Positions 31,268 to 41,727 of a stretch of 64,000 nucleotides of DNA are shown one piece after another (within the stretch, counting starts at the first letter, position 1; each line of letters opens with the position of its first letter). The translations under genes were made by a program, and so were the position numbers. The DNA comes from Begonia masoniana (lineage: Eukaryota; Streptophyta; Magnoliopsida; Cucurbitales; Begoniaceae). The DNA lies in assembly GCA_022432975.1 (NCBI GenBank), contig CM039509.1, forward strand, positions 40,396,209 through 40,460,208, given 5' to 3'. The notes below the pieces were generated by a model. It ran no database searches, was not told the DNA's origin, and was given only the letters and a program-made list of their open reading frames with translations.

Positions 31268-33270
31268 ATGACATAGAGTGGATGACAGGAGTGGATGACA
31301 TAGAGTGGATGACATAGAGTGGATGACAGGAGTGGATGACATAGAGTGGATGACATAGAGTGGATGACAGGAGTGGATGACATAGAGTGGATGACATAGA
31401 GTGGATGACATAGAGTGGATGACAGGAGTGGATGACATAGAGTGGATGACATAGAGTGGATGACAGGAGTGGATGACATAGAGTGGATGACAGGAGTGGA
31501 TGACATAGAGTGGATGACAGGAGTGGATGACATAGAGTGGATGACAGGAGTGGATGACAGGAGTGGATGACATAGAGTGGATGACATAGAGTGGATGACA
31601 GGAGTGGATGACATAGAGTGGATGACATAGAGTGGATGACAGGAGTGGATGACATAGAGTGGATGACAGGAGTGGATGACATAGAGTGGATGACATAGAG
31701 TGGATGACAGGAGTGGATGACATAGAGTGGATGACAGGAGTGGATGACATAGAGTGGATGACAGGAGTGGATGACATAGAGTGGATGACAGGAGTGGATG
31801 ACATAGAGTGGATGACAGGAGTGGATGACATAGAGTGGATGACAGGAGTGGATGACATAGAGTGGATGACATAGAGTGGATGACAGGAGTGGATGACATA
31901 GAGTGGATGACATAGAGTGGATGACAGGAGTGGATGACATAGAGTGGATGACAGGAGTGGATGACATAGAGTGGATGACAGGAGTGGATGACATAGAGTG
32001 GATGACAGGAGTGGATGACATAGAGTGGATGACATAGAGTGGATGACAGGAGTGGATGACATAGAGTGGATGACATAGAGTGGATGACAGGAGTGGATGA
32101 CAGGAGTGGATGACATAGAGTGGATGACATAGAGTGGATGACATAGAGTGGATGACATAGAGTGGATGACATAGAGTGGATGACATAGAGTGGATGACAG
32201 GAGTGGATGACATAGAGTGGATGACATAGAGTGGATGACAGGAGTGGATGACATAGAGTGGATGACAGGAGTGGATGACATAGAGTGGATGACAGGAGTG
32301 GATGACATAGAGTGGATGACAGGAGTGGATGACATAGAGTGGATGACATAGAGTGGATGACAGGAGTGGATGACATAGAGTGGATGACAGGAGTGGATGA
32401 CATAGAGTGGATGACAGGAGTGGATGACATAGAGTGGATGACATAGAGTGGATGACAGGAGTGGATGACATAGAGTGGATGACAGGAGTGGATGACATAG
32501 AGTGGATGACATAGAGTGGATGACATAGAGTGGATGACAGGAGTGGATGACATAGAGTGGATGACATAGAGTGGATGACAGGAGTGGATGACATAGAGTG
32601 GATGACAGGAGTGGATGACATAGAGTGGATGACATAGAGTGGATGACAGGAGTGGATGACATAGAGTGGATGACATAGAGTGGATGACATAGAGTGGATG
32701 ACAGGAGTGGATGACATAGAGTGGATGACATAGAGTGGATGACATAGAGTGGATGACAGGAGTGGATGACATAGAGTGGATGACAGGAGTGGATGACATA
32801 GAGTGGATGACATAGAGTGGATGACAGGAGTGGATGACATAGAGTGGATGACAGGAGTGGATGACATAGAGTGGATGACAGGAGTGGATGACATAGAGTG
32901 GATGACAGGAGTGGATGACATAGAGTGGATGACATAGAGTGGATGACAGGAGTGGATGACATAGAGTGGATGACAGGAGTGGATGACATAGAGTGGATGA
33001 CAGGAGTGGATGACATAGAGTGGATGACAGGAGTGGATGACATAGAGTGGATGACAGGAGTGGATGACATAGAGTGGATGACATAGAGTGGATGACAGGA
33101 GTGGATGACATAGAGTGGATGACATAGAGTGGATGACAGGAGTGGATGACATAGAGTGGATGACAGGAGTGGATGACATAGAGTGGATGACAGGAGTGGA
33201 TGACATAGAGTGGATGACAGGAGTGGATGACATAGAGTGGATGACAGGAGTGGATGACATAGAGTGGGAG
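31268..33270. repeat. GAGTGGATGACA minisatellite, large two-unit block
   Basis: Nearly perfect mixture of a 14 bp unit A (GAGTGGATGACATA) and a 13 bp unit B (GAGTGGATGACAG). B is almost always followed by A; runs of A vary from one to about six. A+B is 27 bp, a multiple of three, so long open frames appear on the minus strand in three frames (up to 753 codons of SMSSTPVIH repeats). These are artefacts of the array. Confidence 0.95.
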
Positions 33271-33629
33271 GAGCTTCGTTGGTCGTTTGTCGTCTGGAAG
33301 AGAGAGAATACAGAGAAGAGAATGGAGAGAAACAGAGAAGTTTTTCTCGTAGGAGGGAAGGGAAGAGAGGAAGAGAGGTTGTATGTCTTCCTCAACAAGT
33401 TTGGACACTTGGCATCCATCCATTGGCTTCCTCCCACCTACCTTAATTCCTACCTAAACTGTCCTTCTATTGGTTTCTAACTAAATGATTTGTTTTGGTT
33501 ACTCCTTAGTTTAGTTTTCCACTAAACATTCCAACAGATTTCACCAAAACACTCATTATATTAATATAAACCTAATCCCGTTCGATAATTCGAGGGATAA
33601 TTTCCCAGCCAAAAATGCTGGGTGTTACA

Positions 33630-34668
33630 TGTGCAATTCACACGAGAAAAATGTGTGGTGTCTGATCAAAACAACTAGTGTGTTATTGAAGGAGTGAGAT
33701 CATCCGACAATTGCTATTTTATTTCTTCCACGTCTACCTGCCTTCAGTCGAGTATGGAAGACACCATTCTATGGCATTGAAAGTTGAGACATGTTAATTT
33801 CAAAATGCTAGAGAAGATTATTTCGAAAGGGGTTGTCGAAGGAATTCCTGTCTTAAAGTTTGATGAAGACAAATTATGTGGACCATGTCATATCAGAAAG
33901 CAAACCAAGGTGTCACACCCGATGTCACAGTCATCCACAACTACCCGTGTGCTTAAATTGCTTCACATGGATCTAATGGGGCCAATGCCTGTTGAAAGTA
34001 TTGGAGGAAAACGGTATGTCTTCATTACTGTTGATGATTTCTCACGCTACACATGGATGGAATTTCTTAGAGAAAAGTCCGACACTTTCAAGGCCTTCAA
34101 ATCAATGTGTACTCGACTCCAACGTGAAAAAGATTGTGTTATCTTGAAGATTATACGCATCCGCAGTGATCATGGAAGAGAGTTTGAAAATTTTGCATTC
34201 TCGGATTTCTGTAAGCATCTAGGAATTGCTCATGAATTATCGGCACCTAAGACTCCTCAACAAAATGGGATTTTTGAAAGAAAAAATCGTACATTGGCAG
34301 AGATGACTCGAGTTATGTTACATGAAAGGGATGTTCCTCAACAGTTATGAGCTGAAGCTATTAACACAACTTTTTATACCATTAATCAGGTGTATCTCTG
34401 CGGCAAAACTTCAATGACACCCTATGAGATATGGAAAGGTAAAACTCCAAATCTTAACTATTTTCATATGTTTGGCAGCATCTGCTTTGTGTTGAATGAC
34501 AGGGAATACAAGGGAAAACTTGATCCCAAGAGTGATGAAGCTATCTTTCTCGGTCATGCCATAAATAATCATGCTTATCGAGTTTACAACAAAAGAACTA
34601 GAACTGTTATCGAATCTGCAAACGTTCAAGTAGATGACTCTCTGGACATAACATATAATCCGAAATAA
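33630..34668 (+). pseudogene. Copia-1 pre-integrase and integrase, broken
   Basis: Begins in the pre-integrase part (EGVRSSDNCYF in one frame), then GAG_pre-integrs (RHVNFKMLEKI, LCGPCHIRKQ) and the integrase core with LLHMDLMGPMP, VDDFSRYTW, IRSDHGREFEN and APKTPQQNGIFERKN (D-D-E all present). TGA at 34348-34350 replaces the Trp expected before AEAINT, and there is a stop at 34666-34668. The first His of the zinc module also falls in a disrupted stretch near 33775. Protease is absent. Confidence 0.85.
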
Positions 34669-35700
34669 GATGCAAATCAGATGTCAAACAATGAAGGCAC
34701 TAATGTTCCATCCGGTGTCACAAAGGATGTCTCAGGCGGTGTCACAGATCAAACAAAGACCGATGATGAAGTAGAAGTGAATACCACACACAACAGACAA
34801 CCATCCACACGTGTTCAGGAGAATCATCCTACAGATGAGGTTATTGGAGGTTTAAATGATGGTATACGAACCAGAGATAAGGCGAGGGTGAATTATCGTG
34901 AAATGATTCAAATGACATGCTTTACATCAACGATCGAGCCCAAGAATGTGAAAGAAGCATTGCTAGATGAATACTGAATAGGAGCTATGCAAGAAGAACT
35001 CAACCAATTCTCCCGAAATCAAGTTTGAGACTTAGTACCGTGTCCTCCCGATGTGAACGTTATTGGTACTAAGTGGATTTACAAGAATAAGACCAATGAA
35101 CATGGCAACATTACTCGTAACAAAGCTCGGCTAGTTGCTCAAGGGTATTCTCAGATTGAAGGAATTGATTTTGATGAAACATTCGCTCCGGTTGCTCGTC
35201 TTGAATCTATTCGACTTTTATTGGCTATTGGTTCAAGCTATTTCAAATGGATGTGAAGAGTGCCTTTCTCAATGGTTTTCTTAATGAAGAAGTTTATGTT
35301 GCTCAACCAAAGGGTTTTGAAGACCCTCATCATCCCGAGTATGTTTATAAATTGAAAAAGGCGTTATATGGGCTTAAACAAGCCCCTCGTGCGTGGTATG
35401 AACGACTCACACAATATTTATTAACTAAGGGATATGAGCGAGGGGGAGTAGATAAAACCCTTTTCGTCTGTCGTGCCAAAGGTCAGTTCCTACTTGCTCA
35501 AATTTATGTTGATGATATAGTGTTTGGCTCGGTGTCACAAGTAATGGTGGATGAGTTTGTAGCTCAAATGACCGGAGAATTCGAAATGAGTATGGTGGGA
35601 GAACTCACTTATTTTCTTGGACTTCAAATTCAGCAAGAAAAGAATGGTATTTTTATCTCTCAAGCCAAATATGCCAAGAATTTATTGAAAAAAATTTAAG
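34669..35700 (+). pseudogene. Copia-1 linker and reverse transcriptase, broken
   Basis: A Thr/Asn/Asp-rich linker, then [56 protein letters not shown], the catalytic YVDDIVFGS and FLGLQI. Disruptions: TGA for Trp near 34975 and 35028, a frame change near 35230 (before MDVKSAF) and another near 35690 in an A-run. Confidence 0.88.
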
Positions 35701-36447
35701 CTCGAGAATGCACGCCTGAGTAGAACACCCCTTAGGACACATGACAAAATTTCCAAAGACGAGAAGGGTATTGCTGTTGATCCACGTTTATATAGAAGCA
35801 TGATTGAAAGTCTATTATATCTTACTACTAGCTGACCAGATATTTGTTATAGCGTGGGTTTATGCGCTCGATTTCAAGCCAATCCAAGGGAGTCACACCT
35901 AGTGTCGGTTAAACGAATTCTAAACTATGTTAGTGGAACAACTAATTATGGCATCTGGTATTCTTTCGATTCTAATGCAAATCTGGTGGGTTATTGTGAT
36001 GCTGACTGGGCCAATAGTTCCGATGATCGAAAAAGTACTTCAGGTGGATGTTTTTATGTTGGACACAACTTGGTGTCATGGTTTAGCAAGAAGCAAAATT
36101 CTATTTCTCTGTCTACTGCCGAGGCAGAATACATTGCAACAAGTAGCAGCTGTACTCAGCTTCTCTGGATGAAACAAATGATGAAACACTATGGTGTCAC
36201 ATAGGGTGTCATGACCCTCTACTGCGATAATCTGAGTGCAATCAATATTTCTAAAAATTCGGTTCAGCATTCACGGATAAAACATATTGATATACGACAT
36301 CATTTTATTCGATCTTTAGTGGAGGACAAAATTATTAATTTGGAGCATATGGTGACAGAAAAACAGATTGCTGATATTTTCACCAAGGCATTGGATGATG
36401 CAAGATTTGAAGAGCTGAGGTCTGCCCTAGGCCTCTGTGTTATGTAA
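35701..36447 (+). pseudogene. Copia-1 RT end and RNase H, broken
   Basis: Includes LYLTTS, a TGA at 35830-35832 where Arg is expected, PDICYSV, ARFQANP, then RNase H with GYCDADWA, DRKSTSGGCFY, STAEAEYIA, YCDNLSAI, KHIDIRHHFI and DIFTKAL. A stop at 36202-36204 splits the domain, which ends at 36447, where Copia pol normally ends. Confidence 0.88.
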
Positions 36448-36929
36448 GTCGTTTATCACTTTTAAATAAATAAATAAATAAAAACGCCACTTGCTTTAGG
36501 CATTTATTTTTATTTTTTGTGCAATCTACTGTGTGTTACTCACCCCCTGCACCAAGTGATCATTCTTGATATTAAATTTTTCTGTGGAGTAACATCGTGT
36601 GTGACATGCAAAACTCAGATATTCTTATGAAAATCGGATTATTATTCTCAGAGAAGATTGGAGCAGTATTTTTTTATTGGACTTATTTCCCAACTTGCAG
36701 AGATCTGACTTATTTTTCAAAGATTCTTGATTATATTGGTTTATGGAAATTTGATAGATTTTTGGATTTATTTTCCAAAAATTTACTAAAAATATGGGAT
36801 TTCTTATTTATTGCTGGGATTTTATATTTTTATGGAAAGTATGCGAAATAATTCAAAAATTTCCATAACACTCTTGCTTCTCCTTCTTCTGCATTCGATG
36901 ATTAGGGCTATCTACTTTCTCTCTAAAGA
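36448..36929 (+). other. Copia-1 spacer between pol and the extra ORF
   Basis: T-rich spacer with TAAATAAATAAATAAA near 36466. No ORF that I trust. Part of the element. Confidence 0.5.
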
Positions 36930-38711
36930 ATGGTGATTATCGAAGAGGTCTCCGATGAGCAGTTCTCAGGCAATGTCTCAGTGCCTGTTCCAGAGAAGAT
37001 GCCGAGCTATGAATCGGCTATTGTGATTTTTTCACCATCGTCACCACCGGTAAAATTGTCTATTAACGGAAAGGTAAAATCAAAAATTACTGAAGGCGTC
37101 ATTCCTCTTACTCAAGTAGATTCGACTGGGATTAAACGAAGATTTTGCAAATCCAGTGGGGATATGTTCAAAATGAGTTCAGTGCCTCCCAAGACACCCA
37201 AAAATTCTAAAGTTACTACGGCCTCGAAAGGAAAAAGGCCAATAGTAGAAAAAGAATCCTCCTCCGACAGTTTATGGCTTCAAGAAGCCATCTTGGAAAT
37301 TAACACTGATGATGAAGACGTATCCTTTGGAAAATCTCCAAAAAAACCAACCTGCAAATTGTCCAGAATCACGGCTCCTAAGCGAACAAAATCCACTACT
37401 CCAAAGTCCACAAAAACCTCTGCTCCAAGATTATCAAAATCCACTGTTTCAAAGACCAATAAGCCATCAGCCGAGAAGGTTCAAAAGCCAGCAACTGTTA
37501 AACCACTGAAAGCAAGTCCATCAACAGCTCCAAAATCCAAAAGATTAAAGACCAGTGAAGGTCTTGTTCCTAAAAGCTCTGAGAAATCCAAATCTACACA
37601 GAAAAGTGAGTCCAGTAAAAATCCAAGTAAGACTTCTTTAAAAGTTTCGAATGAATATTTTAAGTCACGACTGCATGCTAGCCGATGGCTAAACTTTTCT
37701 CAAAGAAATATTTGGGCCGAAAGAAAAATACATGAAGGAGATTTCACTCAATGTGAAGCTGTCGTTTATCATTTGCTGAGTCTTGGATTAGAAAAGACTT
37801 TTAGAAGTATTATTCCTTTTGTTTGGAAGATTATTCAAGAATTCTATTGCAATTTAGATTCGGATGTGAAAGACCCACTACATTCTGATTTTGGTCGGGT
37901 ATATGTTAGAGGCCATACATTCAATTTTACCCTTTTTATCATTACTGAATATTTGGGTTTGAAGATTTCTGATTCTACCAAATTTGTGCCTGATTACAAT
38001 CAAATTATTTTCAATGTCACTGGGGGTGTTAGACGGATCTGGCCCCATGGAAAAGACTTTCCAGCCTCACAGCTTTCCGTCAAGTATGGCATTATGCATA
38101 AAATTGCAATGAGGAATTGGATGCCTACATCCTATGGCACTGGGGTGAACAAAGCAATGGTAGCTCTATTATTTAAAATCGAAAATTCTATACCTGTATA
38201 TTTTGGCCAGCTATTTTTTGATCAAATAATGAAGCATGAGGATGGAAAAAATTCAAGGTTAGCTCTTCCATTTCCCTCTCTCATATATGGTGTTTTAACC
38301 TCCCAACAGTCCATTAAAAGAGAGGATGAAGTATTGTTTGAAGAAAAAGAGGAAAATTGAATCAATTACAAACTACGGATGAGGGAGCATAATAATGATT
38401 TAGAAGGATTTGTTGAAGGCCTGCCTATTTCTGAGTCCAACACTGATTCTTCTCTTCTAACCAGATCTATCCAATTTCTCGTGGACATGTCAAAATCCCT
38501 AAGCATCCAAATTTCTGATCTTGAAAAACAGTGGTCTACAATTTCTGTACTTCTAAATGACATTTATAAGAAAAACTTGGACATGGAATGGTCGGGTTCT
38601 CACGTACAGTCTGATGCAAGGCCTGGTCCATCCCATGTTCCACAGGATGTCATGGCCTGGAGTACTGAACAAGATGCACAGACTATTGTTGATCCAAATC
38701 TTACTGCTTGA
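36930..38711 (+). pseudogene. Copia-1 extra ORF after pol (envelope position), one stop
   Basis: One frame from ATG 36930 to 38711, broken only by TGA at 38358-38360. Residues 1-240 are low-complexity, rich in Ser, Lys, Thr and Pro (repeats of SKST and TPKSTK). Residues 245-460 look globular: RWLNFSQRNIWAERKIHEGD, VYHLLSLGLEKTF, FVWKIIQEFYCNLD, VYVRGHTFNFT and EYLGLKIS. The EFYxNL...VRG pattern resembles the putative plant transposon protein domain found next to plant retroelements. The part after the stop (38379-38711) has a heptad-like coiled coil (SIQFLVDMSKSLSIQISDLEKQ). It lies between RNase H and the 3' LTR, where SIRE-type Copia elements have an envelope-like ORF, but I see no signal peptide or clear membrane segment. 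Function unknown. Confidence 0.7.
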
Positions 38712-39163
38712 CTTGTTCTTCAAAAAAATTTCTACTATTTGCATACTACTACTTTGTTTCTATTTTCTTGAACAATTGGTATAGTTCAGAATATTTTCTG
38801 AATATTTTTGCTCCTGGATAATCTTTTTGCTGGTTGAATACTATAATTTGGCTATGATACTTATATTATGACTATGGTGCGCATCTGAATGATGTATGTT
38901 GCTGATATTGGTTATCTCCTTATGGTGCTGCTGGTGTTTATGGTGATTATGATGTTTTTATTGGTGGTTATTATTCTCTTATATATATTTGTCTTTTTAT
39001 GGCAAAAGGGGAGTATTTTAGGGATATGCTATGCTCTCTTCTATCATTTTTTATATGATGATGATTGATATAGTTTTATGATGATTGAAGCCATTATTCA
39101 GGGGGAGTTAATCCAGGGGGAGTTATTGAGATTATGGGTTATATTAATTTTACCAAAAAATGT
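38712..39163 (+). other. Copia-1 3' untranslated region
   Basis: T-rich stretch with TGGTGNTTATGGTG repeats (38870-38975) and two GGGGGAGTTA words (39101 and 39117) before the polypurine tract. No gene seen. Confidence 0.5.
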
Positions 39164-39176
39164 CAAAGGGGGAGAT
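39164..39176 (+). promoter_or_regulatory. Copia-1 polypurine tract
   Basis: CAAAGGGGGAGAT directly before the 3' LTR; the same kind of tract (AAAAAGGGGGAGAT) precedes the Copia-2 3' LTR. Confidence 0.85.
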
Positions 39177-40394
39177 TGTAAATGCAAAGATTTTGCATGT
39201 GTTGGCATTGATTTTTTGGCAATATATTTCTATGGAGATAATATTTTATTCCAACATTTTCTAAATTGATAATTTATTTCTTGGTGATCAAGAAATATTA
39301 TATTCAGATTATTGGATGGATTCATATTGCAATCATGAAGATTCTGTTGAAGAGAAAAATAAGGAAACAAGAATAATAGGAAAGTTATTGAAAAAGCTAA
39401 AGGCACTTGCTTTTTGGAAAACTTTGTTTTGGTAAGCCGATTTGGTAGAGATTTTGTGAAATCTGTTAGGTTTCGAGATCACATGAATAATGGGATGCTT
39501 TCCTATTTTTTTGGATGAATATTCAAGTTTTTGGAGATACTTTCCTAAAGTGTCACACGGTGTGTCACTCAATCGAATTTGTTAAGATTTGTTTTCCTTA
39601 ATTCTTGCGGCGTTATATCTAATTTGGTAACTGAACTAAATCGAAGATATGAAAGCTACCAATGATATTTAAAGCTTTCGTTTCTATGAAAGCGAACTGA
39701 CGACGAAATTTTGATTTTCACGAGAGAAGGTTTCTTCGTTTTCCAAGTCATCGTTTTTCTTTCACTCCCAACGTTTCTGCGTATGAGTATGTGATTGTTT
39801 TACACCCTCTTCTTATATTGTGGATTTCATCGATTTATTGAGTGTGTTGAGTATTGTATCCGAAGACAACGACTTGGTGTTCTAGACGGTGTCCCAGGAG
39901 GCAATCTTTCTTTGTTCTTCATTGAAGTTCAGTCTCGGGAGGAGCCTGCATCCGAACTCGGGAGGAGTTCTGTTTTTATTGACAAAGGGAGCTTGTCGTT
40001 CTTGATTTTTGGCGAGGGGATCTTTCCATAACACGGATTCCGGGAGGAATCAACAACAAGGGAATCTTGTTGTTTTCTAGATCTCGGGAGAGGTCGATCT
40101 AAAGTCGAGGGGATCTCGCAAAAACAGTTTCCTTGGAGAAATTAGCTAGAGGCGGCGACAAAGATAAGAGGGAGTCTTTATTTGTATAAGTCCGATTGTC
40201 TTGTAACTTTGTGAACTCAAAGAAATGTTTTTATATCTGGGAGTGGTCCCGCAGACGTAGGCTAGTTCTCGAACTGCGTTACCAACCTCCTGTGTCATTT
40301 ATTTCTGCATATTTATATTGTCCATCATTGCATTAATTATCGGTGTCACACGAAGTTTCTTGTGTGAAATTGCATAACTGATCTTAATTTTTCA
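39177..40394 (+). repeat. Copia-1 3' LTR
   Basis: 1218 bp, TGTAAATGC to TTTTTCA, followed by the ATGAA duplication at 40395-40399. The U5 hairpin seen in the 5' LTR is weakened here (TGTGTGAAATT for TGTGTGACATC). Confidence 0.9.
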
Positions 40395-40399
40395 ATGAA

Positions 40400-40673
40400 C
40401 TTACCATAATTTATTCTCTCATTTTCTTCAGGCACTGTTGTTTTTAATGCGAAGTAAATTAGTCATCAATTTTCGTAACTAGTTCAATCATGTGATTTGA
40501 ATCTTCTTTCATTTCATTTAATTCAACTTTTGTGGTATGGTGACGATGATGTTGTCCAAAGTACTGTGTTCGTATGAATTCAAATGTAAAAACCAAGATC
40601 AAGCGATGTAAAAACATTTCTCAGTTTGAAAACTAAGAATCGTTGTTAAAAGTACGTAATACCATGAAAACTA
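40400..40673. other. Host flank of Copia-1
   Basis: AT-rich, nothing recognised. Confidence 0.4.
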
Positions 40674-40678
40674 ATAAC

Positions 40679-40890
40679 TGTTGAGGCATCTACTGTTCCA
40701 GTTTAGTTAGTAGCCTTCTATTTATATTGTTTAGTTACCTCTATATATCTAAACATCACACACATGATTGAAATCTATAGACAGTAAAATCATTTTCTTC
40801 TCTGACAATCTCTCTTTCTCTCTCTCAACATCACCGTAGACACTCCGATCATCTTCTTCCTCAGCTTCAATCTGAGTGATTAATTCAACG
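40679..40890 (+). mobile_element. Small solo LTR (Copia-like)
   Basis: 212 bp starting TGTTGAGGC and ending TTCAACG (the final A has become G), flanked by exact ATAAC duplications at 40674-40678 and 40891-40895. The ends form the short inverted repeat TGTTGA/TCAAC usual for Copia LTRs. TCTATTTATATTG near 40717 is TATA-like. Confidence 0.7.
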
Positions 40891-40895
40891 ATAAC

Positions 40896-41496
40896 AACCA
40901 TTGTAGAAAAAGAATCAAACGTAACTTAAAACACGGTAGTTGATATTTTCTGATGCCACCCTTGTTGAAAAGTAATGTTAAAGTTTAGATTTTTCTATGG
41001 ACACATCCTTAACAAATCACCCCTTTCAATTTTTTAGCCATCACATAAATTACCCACTTCCTTCGTTGGCTAATATTCTTAGCAAATATTAAAAACGAAT
41101 TAATTATTTCATTTTAAATTGTGGGCAAGACAGTCTAACAGCTTAAACAATTTAGAAACAAGGTCACTGAAGTTTAGATCTAAACTCTCCAAATGGTCTT
41201 GTTTTCCCCTGCGTTCACTTGTCAAACTTATGCCGGAGTAATAACTATTTCATGGACATTCCAAGTGGGTATGTCACTGCTCAGTTCAATGTTATACAAC
41301 TGATTAAAGCACTGAAAACTGTGAAGTTGGGAGGGTGGACAGTTATAGACAAATAGTGGGTAGTTTCTGCTATTTCATTTAACTCGTTCTAGACTCAGGA
41401 TTGTGATTACTTCTCTTGTTCTAGGGAGAGTTCAATGCTTTGGGTTGTAATTATTTTGGTTGAGTTTTCAGTACCCTTGGGAATTGGGGGCTATGT
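40896..41496. other. Intergenic DNA
   Basis: No gene or element recognised. Confidence 0.4.
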
Positions 41497-41501
41497 TTTG
41501 T

Positions 41502-41722
41502 AACGACCACAGCCCGGCCCACAGCCCTCAGGCCCAGAAGACCGAGCCCAGAAGTCGTGCATCCCTGCCACGTGTGTCCCCTAAGGGCGGTCCACGTGTA
41601 CTCACGATCTTCCCTCCCCCTGCAGAGGGTTTTTGCCTTCCTCCCCACTCGAACCCAGTCCCTCAGGGACAAGGCCCTGGGCTACGAATGAGGAGTACCA
41701 CTGAGCGGGCCGGTTGATCTAG
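41502..41722 (-). mobile_element. tRNA-derived SINE candidate
   Basis: A GC-rich island in AT-rich DNA. On the minus strand CGCTCAGTGGTACTCC (near 41709 downward) fits a polymerase III A box, and GGGTTCGAGTGGGG about 50 bases on fits a B box, as in tRNA-derived SINEs. TTTGT flanks both sides (41497-41501 and 41723-41727), a possible short target duplication, and a T-run marks the left (3') end. Alternatively it may be an LTR fragment, since the left end also reads TGTAACGACC. Confidence 0.45.
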
Positions 41723-41727
41723 TTTGT

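Larger units (their letters stand above)
29946..33629 (-). mobile_element. LTR-X, a Gypsy-type LTR expanded by minisatellites
   Basis: The right end (TGTAACACCCAGC on the minus strand, 33629 downward) is an LTR start. A TATA-like TTTATATTAATA lies near 33558-33570. The cassette (31194-31247), the third acceptor (before 30648), GTAGGGCC near 31155 and GAGCCTAGAGCTTAGTAAG near 30718 match the plan of the other large LTRs. Two blocks of one minisatellite (29946-30345 and 31268-33270) make up most of its length. Its U5 end is missing: the old Gypsy LTR abuts the array directly, so the old Gypsy probably landed in the array. Copia-1 resumes at 33630. Confidence 0.7.
6601..40394 (+). mobile_element. 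Copia-1, a Ty1/Copia retrotransposon with nested insertions
   Basis: The element is bounded by two matching LTRs (6601-7808 and 39177-40394) and by an exact 5 bp duplication, ATGAA. Its own sequence is about 9 kb: 5' LTR, Met-tRNA primer-binding site, gag (7879-8678 and 14038-14160), pre-integrase, integrase, RT and RNase H (33630-36449), an extra ORF (36930-38711), a polypurine tract and the 3' LTR. The integrase-before-RT order defines Copia. The extra ORF and large size suggest the SIRE/Maximus group, but this is inference. About 25 kb of younger elements sits inside, and the protease with part of pre-integrase is missing. Across about 250 aligned LTR bases I count 13 differences, so this is an old insertion. 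It cannot be autonomous. Confidence 0.92.

Noticed and set aside
31176..33437. Minus-strand open frames of 753, 724 and 626 codons (SMSSTPVIH repeats)
   Set aside because: They come only from the 27 bp A+B minisatellite, which lacks stops in three minus-strand frames; no domain, and the array sits in an LTR.
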